Below, in pieces: positions 45,240 to 55,882 of a stretch of 64,000 nt of DNA. Position 1 is the first letter of the stretch, and each line of letters opens with the position of its first letter. This DNA is from Paracyclopina nana (lineage: Eukaryota > Arthropoda > Copepoda > Cyclopoida > Cyclopettidae). The position numbers and the translations under genes were made by a program. The stretch covers positions 17,434,501 to 17,498,500 of the forward strand of contig JAGUCH010000002.1 in NCBI GenBank assembly GCA_019096065.1, written 5' to 3'. The notes under the pieces are model-generated. The model worked only from the letters and a program-made list of their open reading frames with translations. It made no database searches and was not told where the DNA came from.

Positions 45240-46250
45240 CTGAGAAGATGGCGCCACTGTTGAGTGGGTAAAGGGCTTCCAGATTGGATATTTTGTTTTT
45301 GTTACTTTCTGCCAACTATTTACCAAGAAGATGGCGCCACTAAAAAATGAGAGGGTAAAGAGCTTCAAGAGCACGATTTTGCTTTGATATTATCCGCCAA
45401 ATAGCAACCAAGAAGATGGCGCCAGTTTTTAATATTTTCTGCCTAATATTTACCTAGGAGATGGCGCCACTAGAGAGGGGGTAAAGTTCTACCATAGCCA
45501 AATGGGAGGGAATGTTTAAAAAAAATTGTTTTGTTATTTCCGCCATATGGGAAGATGGCGCCACTTTTAAGTGGGTTAAGTGCTACCAGATCAGGATTGG
45601 ACGGAATGTTGTCAAAAGATTTTGTGTTGATATTTTCCATGAACTGAGAAGATGGCGCCACTGTTGAGTGGGTAAAGGGCTTCCAGATACTATATTTTGT
45701 TTTTGATATTTTCCGCCAAATATTTACCAAGAAGATGGCGCCACTGAAGAGGGGGTACAGTGCTTAGAGATCCGAGATTTTGCTTTAATATTATCCGCCG
45801 AACAGCAACCAAGAAGATGGCGCCACTTTAGATGGTGCTACAGTTGAGTCGGCTAAGTGATTTCATACATGAGATTTGCTTTAAGATATTTTCTGCCAAA
45901 AATGTGCTAAGAAGATGGCGCCACTAGAGAGGGAGTAAAGTGCTACCAGAGCCAAATGGGAGGGAATGTTTAATAAAAATTGTTTTGTTATTTCCGCCAT
46001 ATGGGAAGATGGCGCCACTTTTAAGGGGGTTAAGTGCTACCAGATCAGGACTAGACGAAATGTTGTCAAAAAGTATTGTTTAGTTATTTCCGCCAACCGA
46101 GAAGATTTGTTGATATTTTCCATTAATTGAGAAAAAGATGCCACTGTTGAGCAGCTAAAGTGATTCCAGATGCGACATTTTGATTCTGATATTTTCCGCT
46201 AAATATCAAGCAAGAAGATGGCGCCACTGAAGAGGGGGTAAAGTGCTACC
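45240..46250. repeat. Array of AAGATGGCGCCACT units upstream of the collagen gene
   Basis: Eleven close matches to AAGATGGCGCCACT (near 45247, 45331, 45413, 45462, 45552, 45649, 45733, 45816, 45912, 46006, 46214) and one degraded copy near 46129, spaced about 80-100 bp, all in one orientation. Units also share GATATTTTCCGCCAAATA and GGTAAAG..CTACCAGAT words. The array starts 200 bp upstream of the collagen start codon. Confidence 0.8.
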
Positions 46251-46259
46251 AGATAATTG

Positions 46260-46985
46260 AAATGGATTTTGGCAGTTTTCACAAGGAACTGACGAAAAAT
46301 AAAGTGAATTATAAAGAAACTATGTACACTTTAGCATGTTATTGGCAAAAAATGGCGAGTTGCGTGCCACAAAGTTTGGCAAGTCGTGCAAATCTGGTTT
46401 GGGAAGCTTGGCCAAGTAAGCCAAAAAAAAAACCATACTTTTTTATTCACACGGAATAAGTTTTGCTACGCTACTTGACATTGATTTGACAGCCTTTCTT
46501 CTGTTTTGAACATTAAACCACTCAATCCTCTCTTGAATTTGAAAGCGCTCAAACAGCCGTGAATTTTTAATAAAAAACTCAATTTTGGGCCAAAAGCTAC
46601 TATGAGAATTTAATGTATCAACATAATTTACATTTAAGCAATTTTGGGCCCAATTCCAGGTGCTTTGGCTTGATAAAGAAATCAATTCCCGAGACTAATC
46701 CAAGCTTACTTAACTTTTGCCTCAATATTGGCCTTGAGTAAATGAGCCTTCCATTATTTAAACCGTTAAGGAAAATGGCATTTACATCTTCAGTAATGCA
46801 ATTTATAAGGGAGAAAGGCAGACTGTGATCTCTTTGTTTCTGGTGCGGAAACTTGAGATAACTTATACTGACTTTGGCTCTCCTCTCGATTAAAACCTGC
46901 TGCAGAACAAAAGTTTCCTTTATATACACACAAAAGAGGCCCAAAGGGAACTTACAGACCACCACGACCATAATTATAATATTGC
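46260..46985. other. Gene-free interval
   Basis: No recognised exon or repeat. Short open frames on both strands show no family features. Confidence 0.45.
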
Positions 46986-47787
46986 AAGATAAATCTGGTA
47001 AATGAGAACCCTAGGGATATTTTTTTCTAAGTAAATGGTAAATGAGAACCCTAGGGGTATTTTTTACTAAGTAAAAAATACCTCTAGGGTTTCCATTTAC
47101 TAGGTAAAAAATACCCCTAGGGTTCTCATTTACCATTTACTTAGAAAAAAATATCCCTAGGGTTCTCATTTACCATTTACTTTGTAAAAAATATTCCCAG
47201 GGATATCATTTACTTCATAGCGCAGTGGGAGTGCAAAAAAGCTGAGTCAACCGGCAAAGTGAATTACTCACGAGGAAATTCGGTTTATCCCTCTTTAGCC
47301 TTTTTAGCACAGCCATGACAATAGTCAATGATAACCCTAAGGATATTTTTTTCTTTTAAATGGTAAATGGAAACCCTAGGGGTATTTTTTACTTAGTAAA
47401 AAATTAGCAAAGAAAAAATATCCCTAGGGTTCTCATTTACCATTTACTAAGTAAAAAATATCCCTAGGGTTCTCATTTACCATTTATATAGAAAAAAAAT
47501 ATCCCTAGGGTTCTCATTTACCATTTACTAAGTAAAAAATATCCCTAGGGTTCTCATTGACCATTTATATAGAAAAAAATATCCCTAGGGTTCTCATTTA
47601 CCATTTACTAAGTAAAAAATGTCCCTAGGGTTCTCATTTACCATTTACTAAGTAAAAAATGTCCCTAGGGTTCTCATTTACCATTTGCTAAGTAAAAAAT
47701 ATCCCTAGGGTTCTCATTTACCATTTATTTAGAAAAAAATATCCCTAGGGTTATCATTTACTATTGTCATGGCTGTGCTAAAAAGGC
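46986..47787. repeat. CCCTAGGG palindromic satellite inside foldback arms
   Basis: Units of about 40-60 bp with ATCCCTAGGGTTCTCATTTA followed by CCATTTACTAAGTAAAAAAT. Orientation flips near 47080 (forward AAATGGTAAATGAGAACC, then reverse). The outer part from about 47301 (CCTTTTTAGCACAGCCATGA) is the inverted counterpart of 47740-47787 (TCATGGCTGTGCTAAAAAGG), so the array sits inside ~55-bp arms. Confidence 0.8.
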
Positions 47788-48075
47788 AAGAGATAATTGG
47801 CAATTGTTTGGATTTTGGAGCACTTGCGCCGAAAACTTTATTAACAAGACTTAATCTACAGACAAAATGACACCCTTTCAAGCCAAAAAACATTATGCGT
47901 CTCACGCAAATTTCCAAGCTTTCCACGGTTAAAACCAAATTTTTCTAGCCTGGCTCCGCTGATCAGCCAATCAAATTTCAGATCGTAATCACGTGACAAG
48001 TTTGTCGCTTGACAGTTTTTCCTAAAATACTTGCTCAAAAAGCGCCATCTAACGAAAAAGTTTGTCCCTTTCAGC
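47788..48075 (-). mobile_element. Truncated AGATGGCGC-type MITE
   Basis: Inverted partial copy: AATTGGCAATTGTTTGG through AAGCGCCATCTAACGAAAAA. It lacks the distal end, which probably was lost next to the foldback array. Confidence 0.7.
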
Positions 48076-50167
48076 CTTGCTCGGAGCTTATAAGGAATAA
48101 AGGTGAAAATAAGGCATCAATTTGGAAAGGATTGTTACGCACACATGTTTGCCCCCCAAATGATTAATTGCAGTCATTTCCCTGACGTTCTAATATATAT
48201 AATTCAGGCCAAATGTAGCCTTTTCAACGCAGATGCCGCACTGGCGTGAGATCATGGGCAGACAGTTTTCTATTCGCGTTAGTATCACAACAATAACAAT
48301 GATGCGCAGCGATCCTAGCGGCCATTTGCGGCAACAGCTGGGATCTACAGCTAGCTCTACTTGAGAGCAAAACTGAGCTGCCTTTTATTTCCGATTCGAG
48401 CAATAGTTCCAAATAATGACCCTAATGAATGTCTTTAAACTTTTTAAAATAAAGTATTACTTGATATTCGGACTTAAATCTATATTTACCATATGATACT
48501 TTTAACATCAAGGTGCTAGAGTCCTGAAGCTAAGCATAAGTATCATGAAATCAACCATTTGTAACAAAGTTCAAAAATTTTGAGTTTGAGCTCAACTCCC
48601 TAGTGTTTCTTCAAGTTGTCGGCAGATGGCAAGCCTTTGTTTTGACACTGTTGCCTATAGGACAGCCAACAGGCTTAGAGAAAAACGTCTTATTGGTTTC
48701 GGATACAGAAATCCTTTCTTTATGCTCACTTTATACCAGCACAGAGCATGCCAATAGAGGGGCAATTTAGAAAGCAATTCCTCTGTCCGCGTTTTTCCCT
48801 TTTATTTTCACTAGTGTAATTGCGGTTGGTTGTTGTTGGTGACATACGCCACATTCCTTCTCTGTCTTTCAATTGCATTGCAGCTAGCCAAAAAGCTCTG
48901 GCTCCTCTTGTTATGGTTGTTGTAATTCTTTGTCATGTAAATACGCAGCCAGGTCCTTCAGTGGCATATTTATTTAGCCAACAAAACCCTTGGGTTTTCT
49001 TGCATCTGCAGCCAAATAGAGAGGAAAGGAAACAGCAAAAATCATTACAAAAAATCTGCAAAATAAAGAGAAAATAAATATAGGCAGTTATTTCAGAAGT
49101 TTATTTATAACTGCTTGAAGTTGGTGTTGAGTAATGTGGTGTCATCAGGGAAAATCCTCAATTCTTTAAAAAGATTTCAGCATTTATTGAAGCTTTGAAA
49201 CACTAAATTCATTGATGATCAAGCCAATACAATCAAAAGTTTAGATACAATTCTTGGAATTTTAGCAATTTAAAAAGGGGCTTTGAAAGTAAACATAAAA
49301 AATACACAAAGTAGACTGGAATTCTCACAAAAAAACTTTTATTAGGGTAATTTTTGCCAAAAAAAAACAAGTGAAAAACCCATTTCTGAGCACTTTTAGG
49401 TAAAAAATGTTTTGGTTGACTGCATTTATAAATCTACTGGAAATCCTGTATATTATGAGATCACTCTAAATGCTCATAAGGAAGTGCCCTTAAAAGTGAA
49501 TTTTCGCAAAAATGCCATAAATAAAAGTTGTAGGGGGTAAAAAATTAGAGTCATATGCAAAATATGAGCTCATTTGGTGAAGGACCAGCAGGACAAAAAT
49601 GCAATCATCCGTTTGGCGTAAAATAAATAAAAGCCAATTTCGCCCTTAAAGGCTTGAAGAAATCCCAAGGGTCAATGTTGATGCTATGATCAGGATACAG
49701 CCAAGTTTTGCAGAAAAAAGCAAAAAAATGTGATTCCTCACAGCTACACCCCTGCCTTGACTCTTTTCACAATAGGGGGCGCTAGTTACCCCAAATGGCA
49801 GGGCCTATAGCATAAATGCACTACATGTCTCCTTAGCATGCTAATTGATCAATAATAGCATGAAAAGCATCAACTTAAGGTATTATTTAACTACTCTTCA
49901 GCATACTCTAGCTCCAATATTAGCTTATAAATATACTTTTGCTTTTAAGTAAAGTCAGCAAAAAAAGAAATATTGGTGAGGTGGGCACTTGGAAAGAAAG
50001 CCATGGGAGAGGCTGCTGCAGAAGCAGCTGTCGAGGCTACCACGACCAGCCAAGTGAGGCCAAGGGAAGAGCAAAATCGATAGTCTGCTGACACACACAA
50101 AGTGAGTCGAAATTCACTTGTCCTCTGGCAACTCTTTTCCTCACCTGGATCATTTTCATCACCTGCT
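48076..50167. other. Gene-free interval upstream of APBB
   Basis: No exon recognised. A CTCF-like motif lies at 49769. The last ~200 bp may be the APBB 5' untranslated region; an open frame continues upstream of the chosen Met without an ATG. Confidence 0.4.
49769..49784 (+). promoter_or_regulatory. CTCF-like motif
   Basis: ACAATAGGGGGCGCTA differs from the common core CCACTAGGGGGCGCTA at two positions. It lies about 400 bp upstream of APBB, at the edge of the repeat-rich gene desert. Binding is inference. Confidence 0.35.
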
Positions 50168-53012
50168 ATGGAGACCTCCTCTGCTGCTGGCGAGCTACAG
50201 CAGCAGCAACAGCAGGAAAATCTGCTGTTGAGCTTCGAAAATCCCAACTATCAGCTGGAGAAGCAGTTCAAGAGCATGGATCAGGCCAGGATTGATGACC
50301 ACTTGAACTCCAACATTGAGCCCAATGTCATGTATGAGGAGCTCTGTCGAGAGCTCAAGATCTACACAGACCTCTCTGGTATTATACACTTTTCTATAGC
50401 ATTTCATATTCACTTGAACAGCTTAAAAGATTCTTCAGAAAGGGTTCATTCGGGGCTTTAAAATAAGCCAGTGGAGGGACAAACAGTTTCGATAGATGGC
50501 GCTTTTTGAGCAAGTATTTTGGGAAAAACTGTCAAGCGAAAAACTTGTCACGTGATTATGATTTGAAATTTGATTGGTTGGTCAGAGGAGCCAGGCTAGG
50601 AAAATTTGGTTTCAGCAATGAAAAGCTTGAAAATTTGGGTGTGACGCATAATGTTCAATGGCTTGAAAGGGTGCCATTTTGTACATAGATTATGCAATGC
50701 TAATGAAGTTTTTGGCACAAGTGCTCCCAATGCGAAACACTTGCCAATTTTTGATCACCTTAATAGCGTAGCCATGTCAAATGAACTTGCTCAAACTCCG
50801 TATCTAGATGGCGCTGCGAATCTAGCAACTTTACACCTTTGGCTTATATGCCTTCGCAAAGCATTCAAAAGCTTCAAGCATCCTTAGCTGTCACTTTTTT
50901 GATCATAAAAGCTTTTAGCTCCCCTCATAAAATCTTAAGGGCTAACTTTTTTTATTTCATAAGCAAGCAGCTAGGATGACCAGGCAATAAAATTAAGCCG
51001 TACAGTTTTTCAGCCATCCTCAACGCTGCATAAAGTTATCTCCTTTCCTGGTCATCCTAGCGATTTACTTATGGAGTAACAAGAGTTGGGCCTTTGAATT
51101 TTTAGTGGGGTAATAGAAGCAGATGATTTGCCTAAAACTCAGTGGGCCTGAGCTAGAGGCCTTTAAAAATTTGATGCGAAAAGGACGGTTAGTCCAGGAT
51201 CTTAACATTATCCCCGATGAACCCTTAGATGAAGCTTTAAGAACATTAATAGGATTAGTGATTTCTAAATTGATAAAGTGCATTAATTGAAGGTGAGGGC
51301 ATGGAGAATATGAAGCAGAACAATAGTAGGTGGACCTACGGACAGCTCAACACTGCAACCATGATTGGCACTCCAATGGCAAAAGATGAGGAGAAGGAGG
51401 TCTCTTGCGAGAAGAAGAATGACCTCGCTGAAGGCTGGGAAATGCACGAGGACGAGGGCGGCCTCTACTTTTGGCACGTCAAGAGCGGCACCATCCAGAG
51501 GGAGATCCCCAAGGCGTTCAAGATGAGCAAAAGCTCCACCATGAGCAAGCTGCCAAGCCAAGCCAGCCACGAAGAGCAGAAGAGGAAGAGCCTCCCGCCC
51601 GCAGCCACCTCGCCGGTCTTCACGGATGATCCCAATGCTGGCATGCAGGTCCGGGTGCGCACGCTCGGCTCCATCCAGCTCAACGAGGAGTCGCTGACAA
51701 ACGAGAACAGCTCCAAGGCCGTGAACCGGTGCATTGTGCAATTGTCCTCCGGATCCAACCTTGACGGTCCGGAGTGCAAGGAGCTCATCTTGTCCTTGAC
51801 CGAGGGAACGCTCCAGCTCACGGATCCGGGGACAGGTGCGGTTGTCAGCAGCCAGCCCATTCACACCATTCGCGTTTGGGGCGTGGGCAGGGATGACAGC
51901 CGGGATTTCGCCTATGTGGCCAGAGACAAGGCGACCAGGTGTCACACTTGTCATGTGTTCCGCTGCGATGCTCCCGCCAGGGCCATTGCCAACAAGCTGC
52001 GCGACATTTGCAAGAAGATCCTCATTGAGCGCAGCTTGACCTCCTCTTCAGCACGTGCTCAAGCTGAACAAACTAGTCGAGCTTCTTCGGTGGAGGAGCA
52101 GCCTCCGCCTGCTCCCATGGTCCCCAATGCCTCGTCCTCGGGCATGATCCGACCCACTCATTTCACCAGCAAACTCAAGACCAAGACGGTCAGGGCTCCG
52201 GAATCGTTTCCCACTCCGATGGAGGAGCCGAAGAAGATCATCAAGGCCAGATTCATCGGCGAGGTGGAGGTAATGAATTCCTCAACCTTTCAATGTTCTG
52301 AAAGCTTCATCCAAGGGTTCATCGGGGATAATGTTAAGATCCTGGACTAACCGTCCTTATCGCATCAAATTTTTAAAGGCCTCTAGCTCAGGCCCACTGA
52401 GTTTTAGGCAAATCATCTGCTTCTATTACCCCACTTAAAATTCAAAGGCCCAACTCTTGTTACTCCATAAGTAAATCGTAAATATGTAAATAAGTAAAAA
52501 TGTGTTTTGAGTGCCTTGAATCCTTATGTGTATATCTTTGCTTGCAGGTGACTCGACCAGGGGGCATGGATACGATAAACCAAGCCATAGAATTGTCAGA
52601 GAGCAAATGCGCAGAGCCCGAATGGGCGCTAGTCAACGTGGGCGTGGCGCCCTCCACAATCACCATAACGTTTAGCGACTCGAGGAGGTCGCCGATCGAC
52701 TGCAGGGTTCGCTTCCTCAGCTTCCTCGGCATCGGCCAAGACCCCCGCAAATGCGCGTTCATCGTGCACACGGCGCAGGACACGTTCCAGGCCTACACGT
52801 TCCACTGCGAGCCCACCTCCGGGCCGCTGTGCAAGACCATCGAGGCTGCCTGCACCCTGAGGTACCAAAAGTGCCTCGACGCCCGACCTCAGAGGCTGCA
52901 AAGCCCCTCCCCGTCGATGGAGGGCAGAAAGGGCGGGGAGCAGCCTGCCAAGCAGGCCTCGACGACCATCAAGAAGGCCCTCAAGACCATCTTCTTTGGA
53001 GGAAACACTTAG
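50168..53012 (+). CDS. APBB: Fe65-type adaptor (WW-PTB-PTB), 3 exons, 550 aa
   Basis: Fe65 proteins bind the cytoplasmic tail of amyloid-precursor-like proteins and link it to the nucleus and actin. Exons: 50168-50378, 51293-52269, 52548-53012, totalling 551 codons with the stop; phases agree. The N-terminus is Gln-rich. The WW domain is at about residues 117-143 (EGWEMHEDEGGLYFWHVKSG), but the second Trp is replaced (TIQREIP). PTB1 contains the near-invariant IRVWGVGRDDSRDFAYVARD and CHVFRCDAPARAIA. PTB2 contains CRVRFLSFLGIGQDPRKCAF and TLRYQKCLDAR. The start is the first in-frame ATG. Exon 2 is flanked by inverted repeats in introns 1 and 2. The last exon is partly duplicated downstream. 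It is shorter than vertebrate Fe65 (about 710 aa), mostly at the N-terminus. Confidence 0.92.
50463..50847 (+). mobile_element. AGATGGCGC-type MITE in APBB intron 1
   Basis: Full-length: ATAAGCCAGTGGAGGGAC ... AGATGGCGC ... CTTGTCACGTGATTATGA ... AGATGGCGCTGCGAATCTAG ... CACCTTTGGCTTAT. The best-preserved copy for defining both ends (ATAAGCCA / TGGCTTAT). Confidence 0.8.
51059..51251. repeat. Inverted repeat arm, APBB intron 1
   Basis: Near-identical in reverse complement to 52289-52487 (GTAACAAGAGTTGGGCC, CTCAGTGGGCCTGAGCTAGA, ATCTTAACATTATCCCCGAT). It ends about 40 bp before the exon 2 acceptor. Confidence 0.85.
52289..52487. repeat. Inverted repeat arm, APBB intron 2
   Basis: Partner of 51059-51251; starts about 20 bp after the exon 2 donor. 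Confidence 0.85.
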
Positions 53013-53460
53013 ATACCATATTGTACGATTTAATAGCTAATATATGATCCGAGCTTGTCAGCCCTCTTAATTCTTCGGAATAAGCAGGCAATCAGCTTGC
53101 TCCTGAACTTGATTGAGCACACTGAGCAGTTGCCTGAGCTGCTTCTCATCCGTTTCAAAAATGGTGGCCGCCTCCGACTCGAGCAGGTGCCACGTCACAA
53201 ATGGCCTTCGGGCCTACACGTTCCACTGCGAGCCCACCTCTGGGCTACTGTGCAAGACCATCGAGGCCGCCTGCACCCTGAGGTACCAAAAGTGCCTCAA
53301 TGCCCAACCTCAGAGGCTGCAAAGCCCCTCCCTGTCAATGGGGGCAGAAAGGGCGGGGAGCAGCCCGCCAAGCAGGCCTCGACGACCATCAAGAAGGCCC
53401 TCAAGACCATCTTCTTTGGAGGAAACACTTAGATACCATATTGTACGATTTAATAGCTAA
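53013..53460. pseudogene. 420-bp tandem duplication across the APBB / downstream-gene junction
   Basis: 53040-53210 repeats the antisense tail of the exon at 53487-53763. 53205-53432 repeats the end of the APBB last exon (FHCEPTSGLLCKTIEAACTL) at an offset of 420 bp. The APBB copy lost one base in the GGGGGC tract, so its frame shifts and ends in a nonsense tail. The unit therefore spans the 3' ends of both convergent genes. Confidence 0.85.
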
Positions 53461-53486
53461 TATATGATCCGAGCTTGTCAGCCCTC

Positions 53487-53763
53487 TTAATTCTTGGGAA
53501 TAAGCAAGCAATCAGCTTGCTCCTGAACTTGATTGAGCACGCCGAGCAGTTGCCTGAGCTGCTTCTCATCCGTTTCAAAAATGGTGGCCGCGAGCTCCGA
53601 CTCGAGCAGGTGCCACGTCACAAATGGCCTTCGGGTCGCCTCGGGCGCCAATTCCATGCTGATGCTGAACTCAATGGCTGTCGCGCTTTTGTCCATTTTT
53701 CTCCTGATCTGAAACTCCCTCAAAAATAAAGTTCCGCTCAGCTCCACCTCGAGCTCGAAGTAG
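53487..53763 (-). CDS. Terminal exon of an unidentified minus-strand gene
   Basis: An open frame follows an acceptor (TTCTAAGCAG) at 53763 and ends at a stop at 53487, encoding about 91 residues (YFELEVELSGTLFLREFQIR ... EKQLRQLLGVLNQVQEQADC). The C-terminal helix recalls COMM-domain proteins, but the match is weak and I do not name it. No upstream exon is visible: TRMT10A begins on the other strand only 92 bp away. It may be a relic, or its 5' exons may lie beyond the intronless TRMT10A gene. Confidence 0.4.
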
Positions 53764-53854
53764 CTGCTTAGAAGCAGATTTCAAAATGTAAACAAACATT
53801 GTTTTGACCCTCGCGCATTTCGCGACTTTCAAAAAAGCAAAATAATCGGAAAGA

Positions 53855-54727
53855 ATGGAAGGAAGTGACAACAGCCAAAATGAGGCCGTCTCGAAGAGAG
53901 CCTTGAAGAAGCAGTTGAAACGAAAACAGTGGCTTGACAGCCGAAGCGAACGCCGGGAGAAGGAAAAGGCGAAACGGAAAGCCAAGGTTGAGCAACGAAG
54001 GGCCGAAAACCCGGATTTGCCCTCCTACTCCGAGAGCCGCAAAAGGCTCAAAAAGACCGCAGATGAAAAGGCCAAAAGTGGCATTCACATCGCGTTCGAC
54101 TTGAGCTTCGGGGACCTGATGAACCAGAGAGATCGAGGAAAGTGCCTCAAGCAAATGATGCACTGCTACAGCCTTAACCGAAGGCTCGACCGCCCCATGC
54201 ACTTGCATTGCACCAGTTTTCAGGGCGTCATGAAGGAAGAGATGGGAAGGCACGACGGATATCAAAATTGGGACCTCAAATTTCATCCAGACTCCTACGT
54301 GGCTGCCTTCTCGAACGGCCGAGAAAATCCGCTGTGCAAGGATAAAGCAGACATCGTCTATCTCACTAGCGAATCGGAGAACGTCATCGAGGGCAGCCTC
54401 GACCCCGCCAAAGTCTACATCATTGGGGGCTTGGTAGACCACAACCTGCACAAAGGCCTCTGCCACAAACTTGCTCAAGAAGCTGGTGTCAGCCATGCCA
54501 GACTACCCTTGGACGAGTATGTCAAGTTGAGCACGAGGAAAGTGCTCACGATCGACCACGTGTTTCAGATCATGGGCGGTGTCGTGTCCCAAAACCGCAG
54601 TTGGTCAGAGGCTATTCTTGAAACTTTGCCAGCGAGGAAAGGCGCTGTTGAGGTTAAAGACAATGACAGCAAGGTTTCCAAGTGTGCTGATAGTCACACT
54701 ACAACAAGTGACTCTCAAACCAAATAA
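53855..54727 (+). CDS. TRMT10A: tRNA (guanine-9-N1)-methyltransferase TRMT10A, single exon, 290 aa
   Basis: Transfers methyl from SAM to G9 of tRNAs (SPOUT family). A Lys/Arg-rich N-terminal helix (residues ~10-55, ALKKQLKRKQWLDSRSERRE) precedes the catalytic domain: HIAFDLSFGDLMNQRDRGKC, DIVYLTSESEN, KVYIIGGLVDHNLHKGLCH (the conserved GLVD loop), ARLPLDEYV and RKVLTIDHVFQIM. Length fits the family (about 300 aa). It is intronless, unlike nearly all its neighbours, which may mean an old retrocopy. Decayed copies of its 3' half lie downstream. Confidence 0.92.
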   Translation: MEGSDNSQNEAVSKRALKKQLKRKQWLDSRSERREKEKAKRKAKVEQRRAENPDLPSYSESRKRLKKTADEKAKSGIHIAFDLSFGDLMNQRDRGKCLKQMMHCYSLNRRLDRPMHLHCTSFQGVMKEEMGRHDGYQNWDLKFHPDSYVAAFSNGRENPLCKDKADIVYLTSESENVIEGSLDPAKVYIIGGLVDHNLHKGLCHKLAQEAGVSHARLPLDEYVKLSTRKVLTIDHVFQIMGGVVSQNRSWSEAILETLPARKGAVEVKDNDSKVSKCADSHTTTSDSQTK

Positions 54728-54849
54728 ATAATGCAAGACGTACCTATTTACCAAATGGTCTCTTTGCCCATGACTTCAATCAAATGAATCTTTCTTCAGA
54801 TATGCATTTGAAAGGATCCTCGCCAAAGTCTAAATCATTTTATTAGCTA

Positions 54850-55425
54850 GGGGCTTAGTGGACCGCAGCCTTCATGAAGGCCTTCGCCTCAAATTTGCAG
54901 CCAGAAGTTAAGCGCAAGGAAAGTATTCACTGCCAACCAAATGTTTCTGATCATGGAATTCATCTCAAAAAGGCAATTAGAAAAACAAGTGAATTAGCTG
55001 AAGAGGTCACAATACCAGTTAAACAAATCTTCTCATTGAAGCTCAAAAGTCAACCTGATGAGCAAATCTGATAACATCTTATGAGAGCTACCTCAACACC
55101 GCCAATTGCAAAGTCTTTATGATTGGGCCATATGAAGACAACTACCTTCTGAAAGACCTTCGACACAAACTTGCTCAAGAAGCTGGTGTCAGCCATTTCA
55201 CAGTACCTTTAGTTCGTCAAGCTGCTTTGAGCTTGATGAAAGTATTCACAATTGACCACGTGTTACAGATCAGGGAGAGTGTTGTGTCTCAAACCCACAC
55301 GCTGTCAGAGGCTATTTAAGAAACTTTGCCAATGGGGAAAGGCATCGTTGAGGACAAGGAAAATGACAATGAGGTTTCTAAATGTATTGATGGTCACACA
55401 AAAACAAGCGACTCTCATACTGAAT
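54850..55425 (+). pseudogene. Two decayed tandem copies of the TRMT10A 3' half
   Basis: Copy 1 (about 54850-55060) retains GLVDRSLHEGLRLKFA and then breaks. Copy 2 (about 55085-55425) retains LRHKLAQEAGVSHFTVPL, KVFTIDHVLQI and VSKCIDGHTKTSDSHTE with an internal stop after LSEAI. Both lie between the TRMT10A stop and the convergent cytochrome c stop. Confidence 0.8.
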
Positions 55426-55502
55426 AAACCATAGAGGTCATACCAAGAGAGCAAACGGTCTCTATTCACTGAACTATTCTCAATTTTTCGTCTATGTATA
55501 AC

Positions 55503-55882
55503 TTATGCTGCAGTCGCGTCCTTCAAGTAGGCTATCAGCTGCTTCCTCTCCTTCTCTTTCTTGAGGCCAGCGAACACCATCTTGGTGCCAGGGATGTATT
55601 TTTTGGGGTTGGTCAAGTAGACGTCGAGGGTGTCCTCGCCCCAGATGATGCCTGGGAAAAGTCAAACATAATAAGAGCTCATAAAGGTTATTATATATAA
55701 AAGTAATCCTCACCCTTGTCCTTGTTGGCCTCGGTGTAAGAGTAGCCAGGGGCTTGGCCAGTCTGTCTGCCGAAAAGGCCGCTAAGGTTGGGGCCAACCT
55801 TGTGCTTGCCACCAGCCTCGACGGTGTGGCATTGGGAGCACCTCTGCACAAACAGCTTCTTTCCTGCTTCAATGTCAGCCAT
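55503..55882 (-). CDS. CYCS: Cytochrome c, 2 exons, 105 aa
   Basis: A soluble electron carrier of the mitochondrial intermembrane space between complexes III and IV, also an apoptosis trigger. Exons on the minus strand: 55882-55714 and 55651-55503 (phase 1), 106 codons with the stop. Heme attachment C-S-Q-C-H at residues 15-19; the axial Met lies in [26 protein letters not shown] is also conserved. The second exon ends [11 protein letters not shown]. Length is normal. It is convergent with TRMT10A and divergent from NAA40 across 703 bp. Confidence 0.97.

Noticed and set aside
48820..49077. Small open frame of 85 codons
   Set aside because: The hydrophobic N-terminus is not followed by any recognisable domain and there is no supporting context.
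53055..53432. A second APBB-like gene downstream of APBB
   Set aside because: The duplicate begins within the exon, has no acceptor, and a single-base loss shifts its frame.
53487..53763. Confident assignment of this exon to a COMM-domain protein
   Set aside because: The resemblance is limited to the C-terminal helix and no upstream exon was found, so it stays unidentified.
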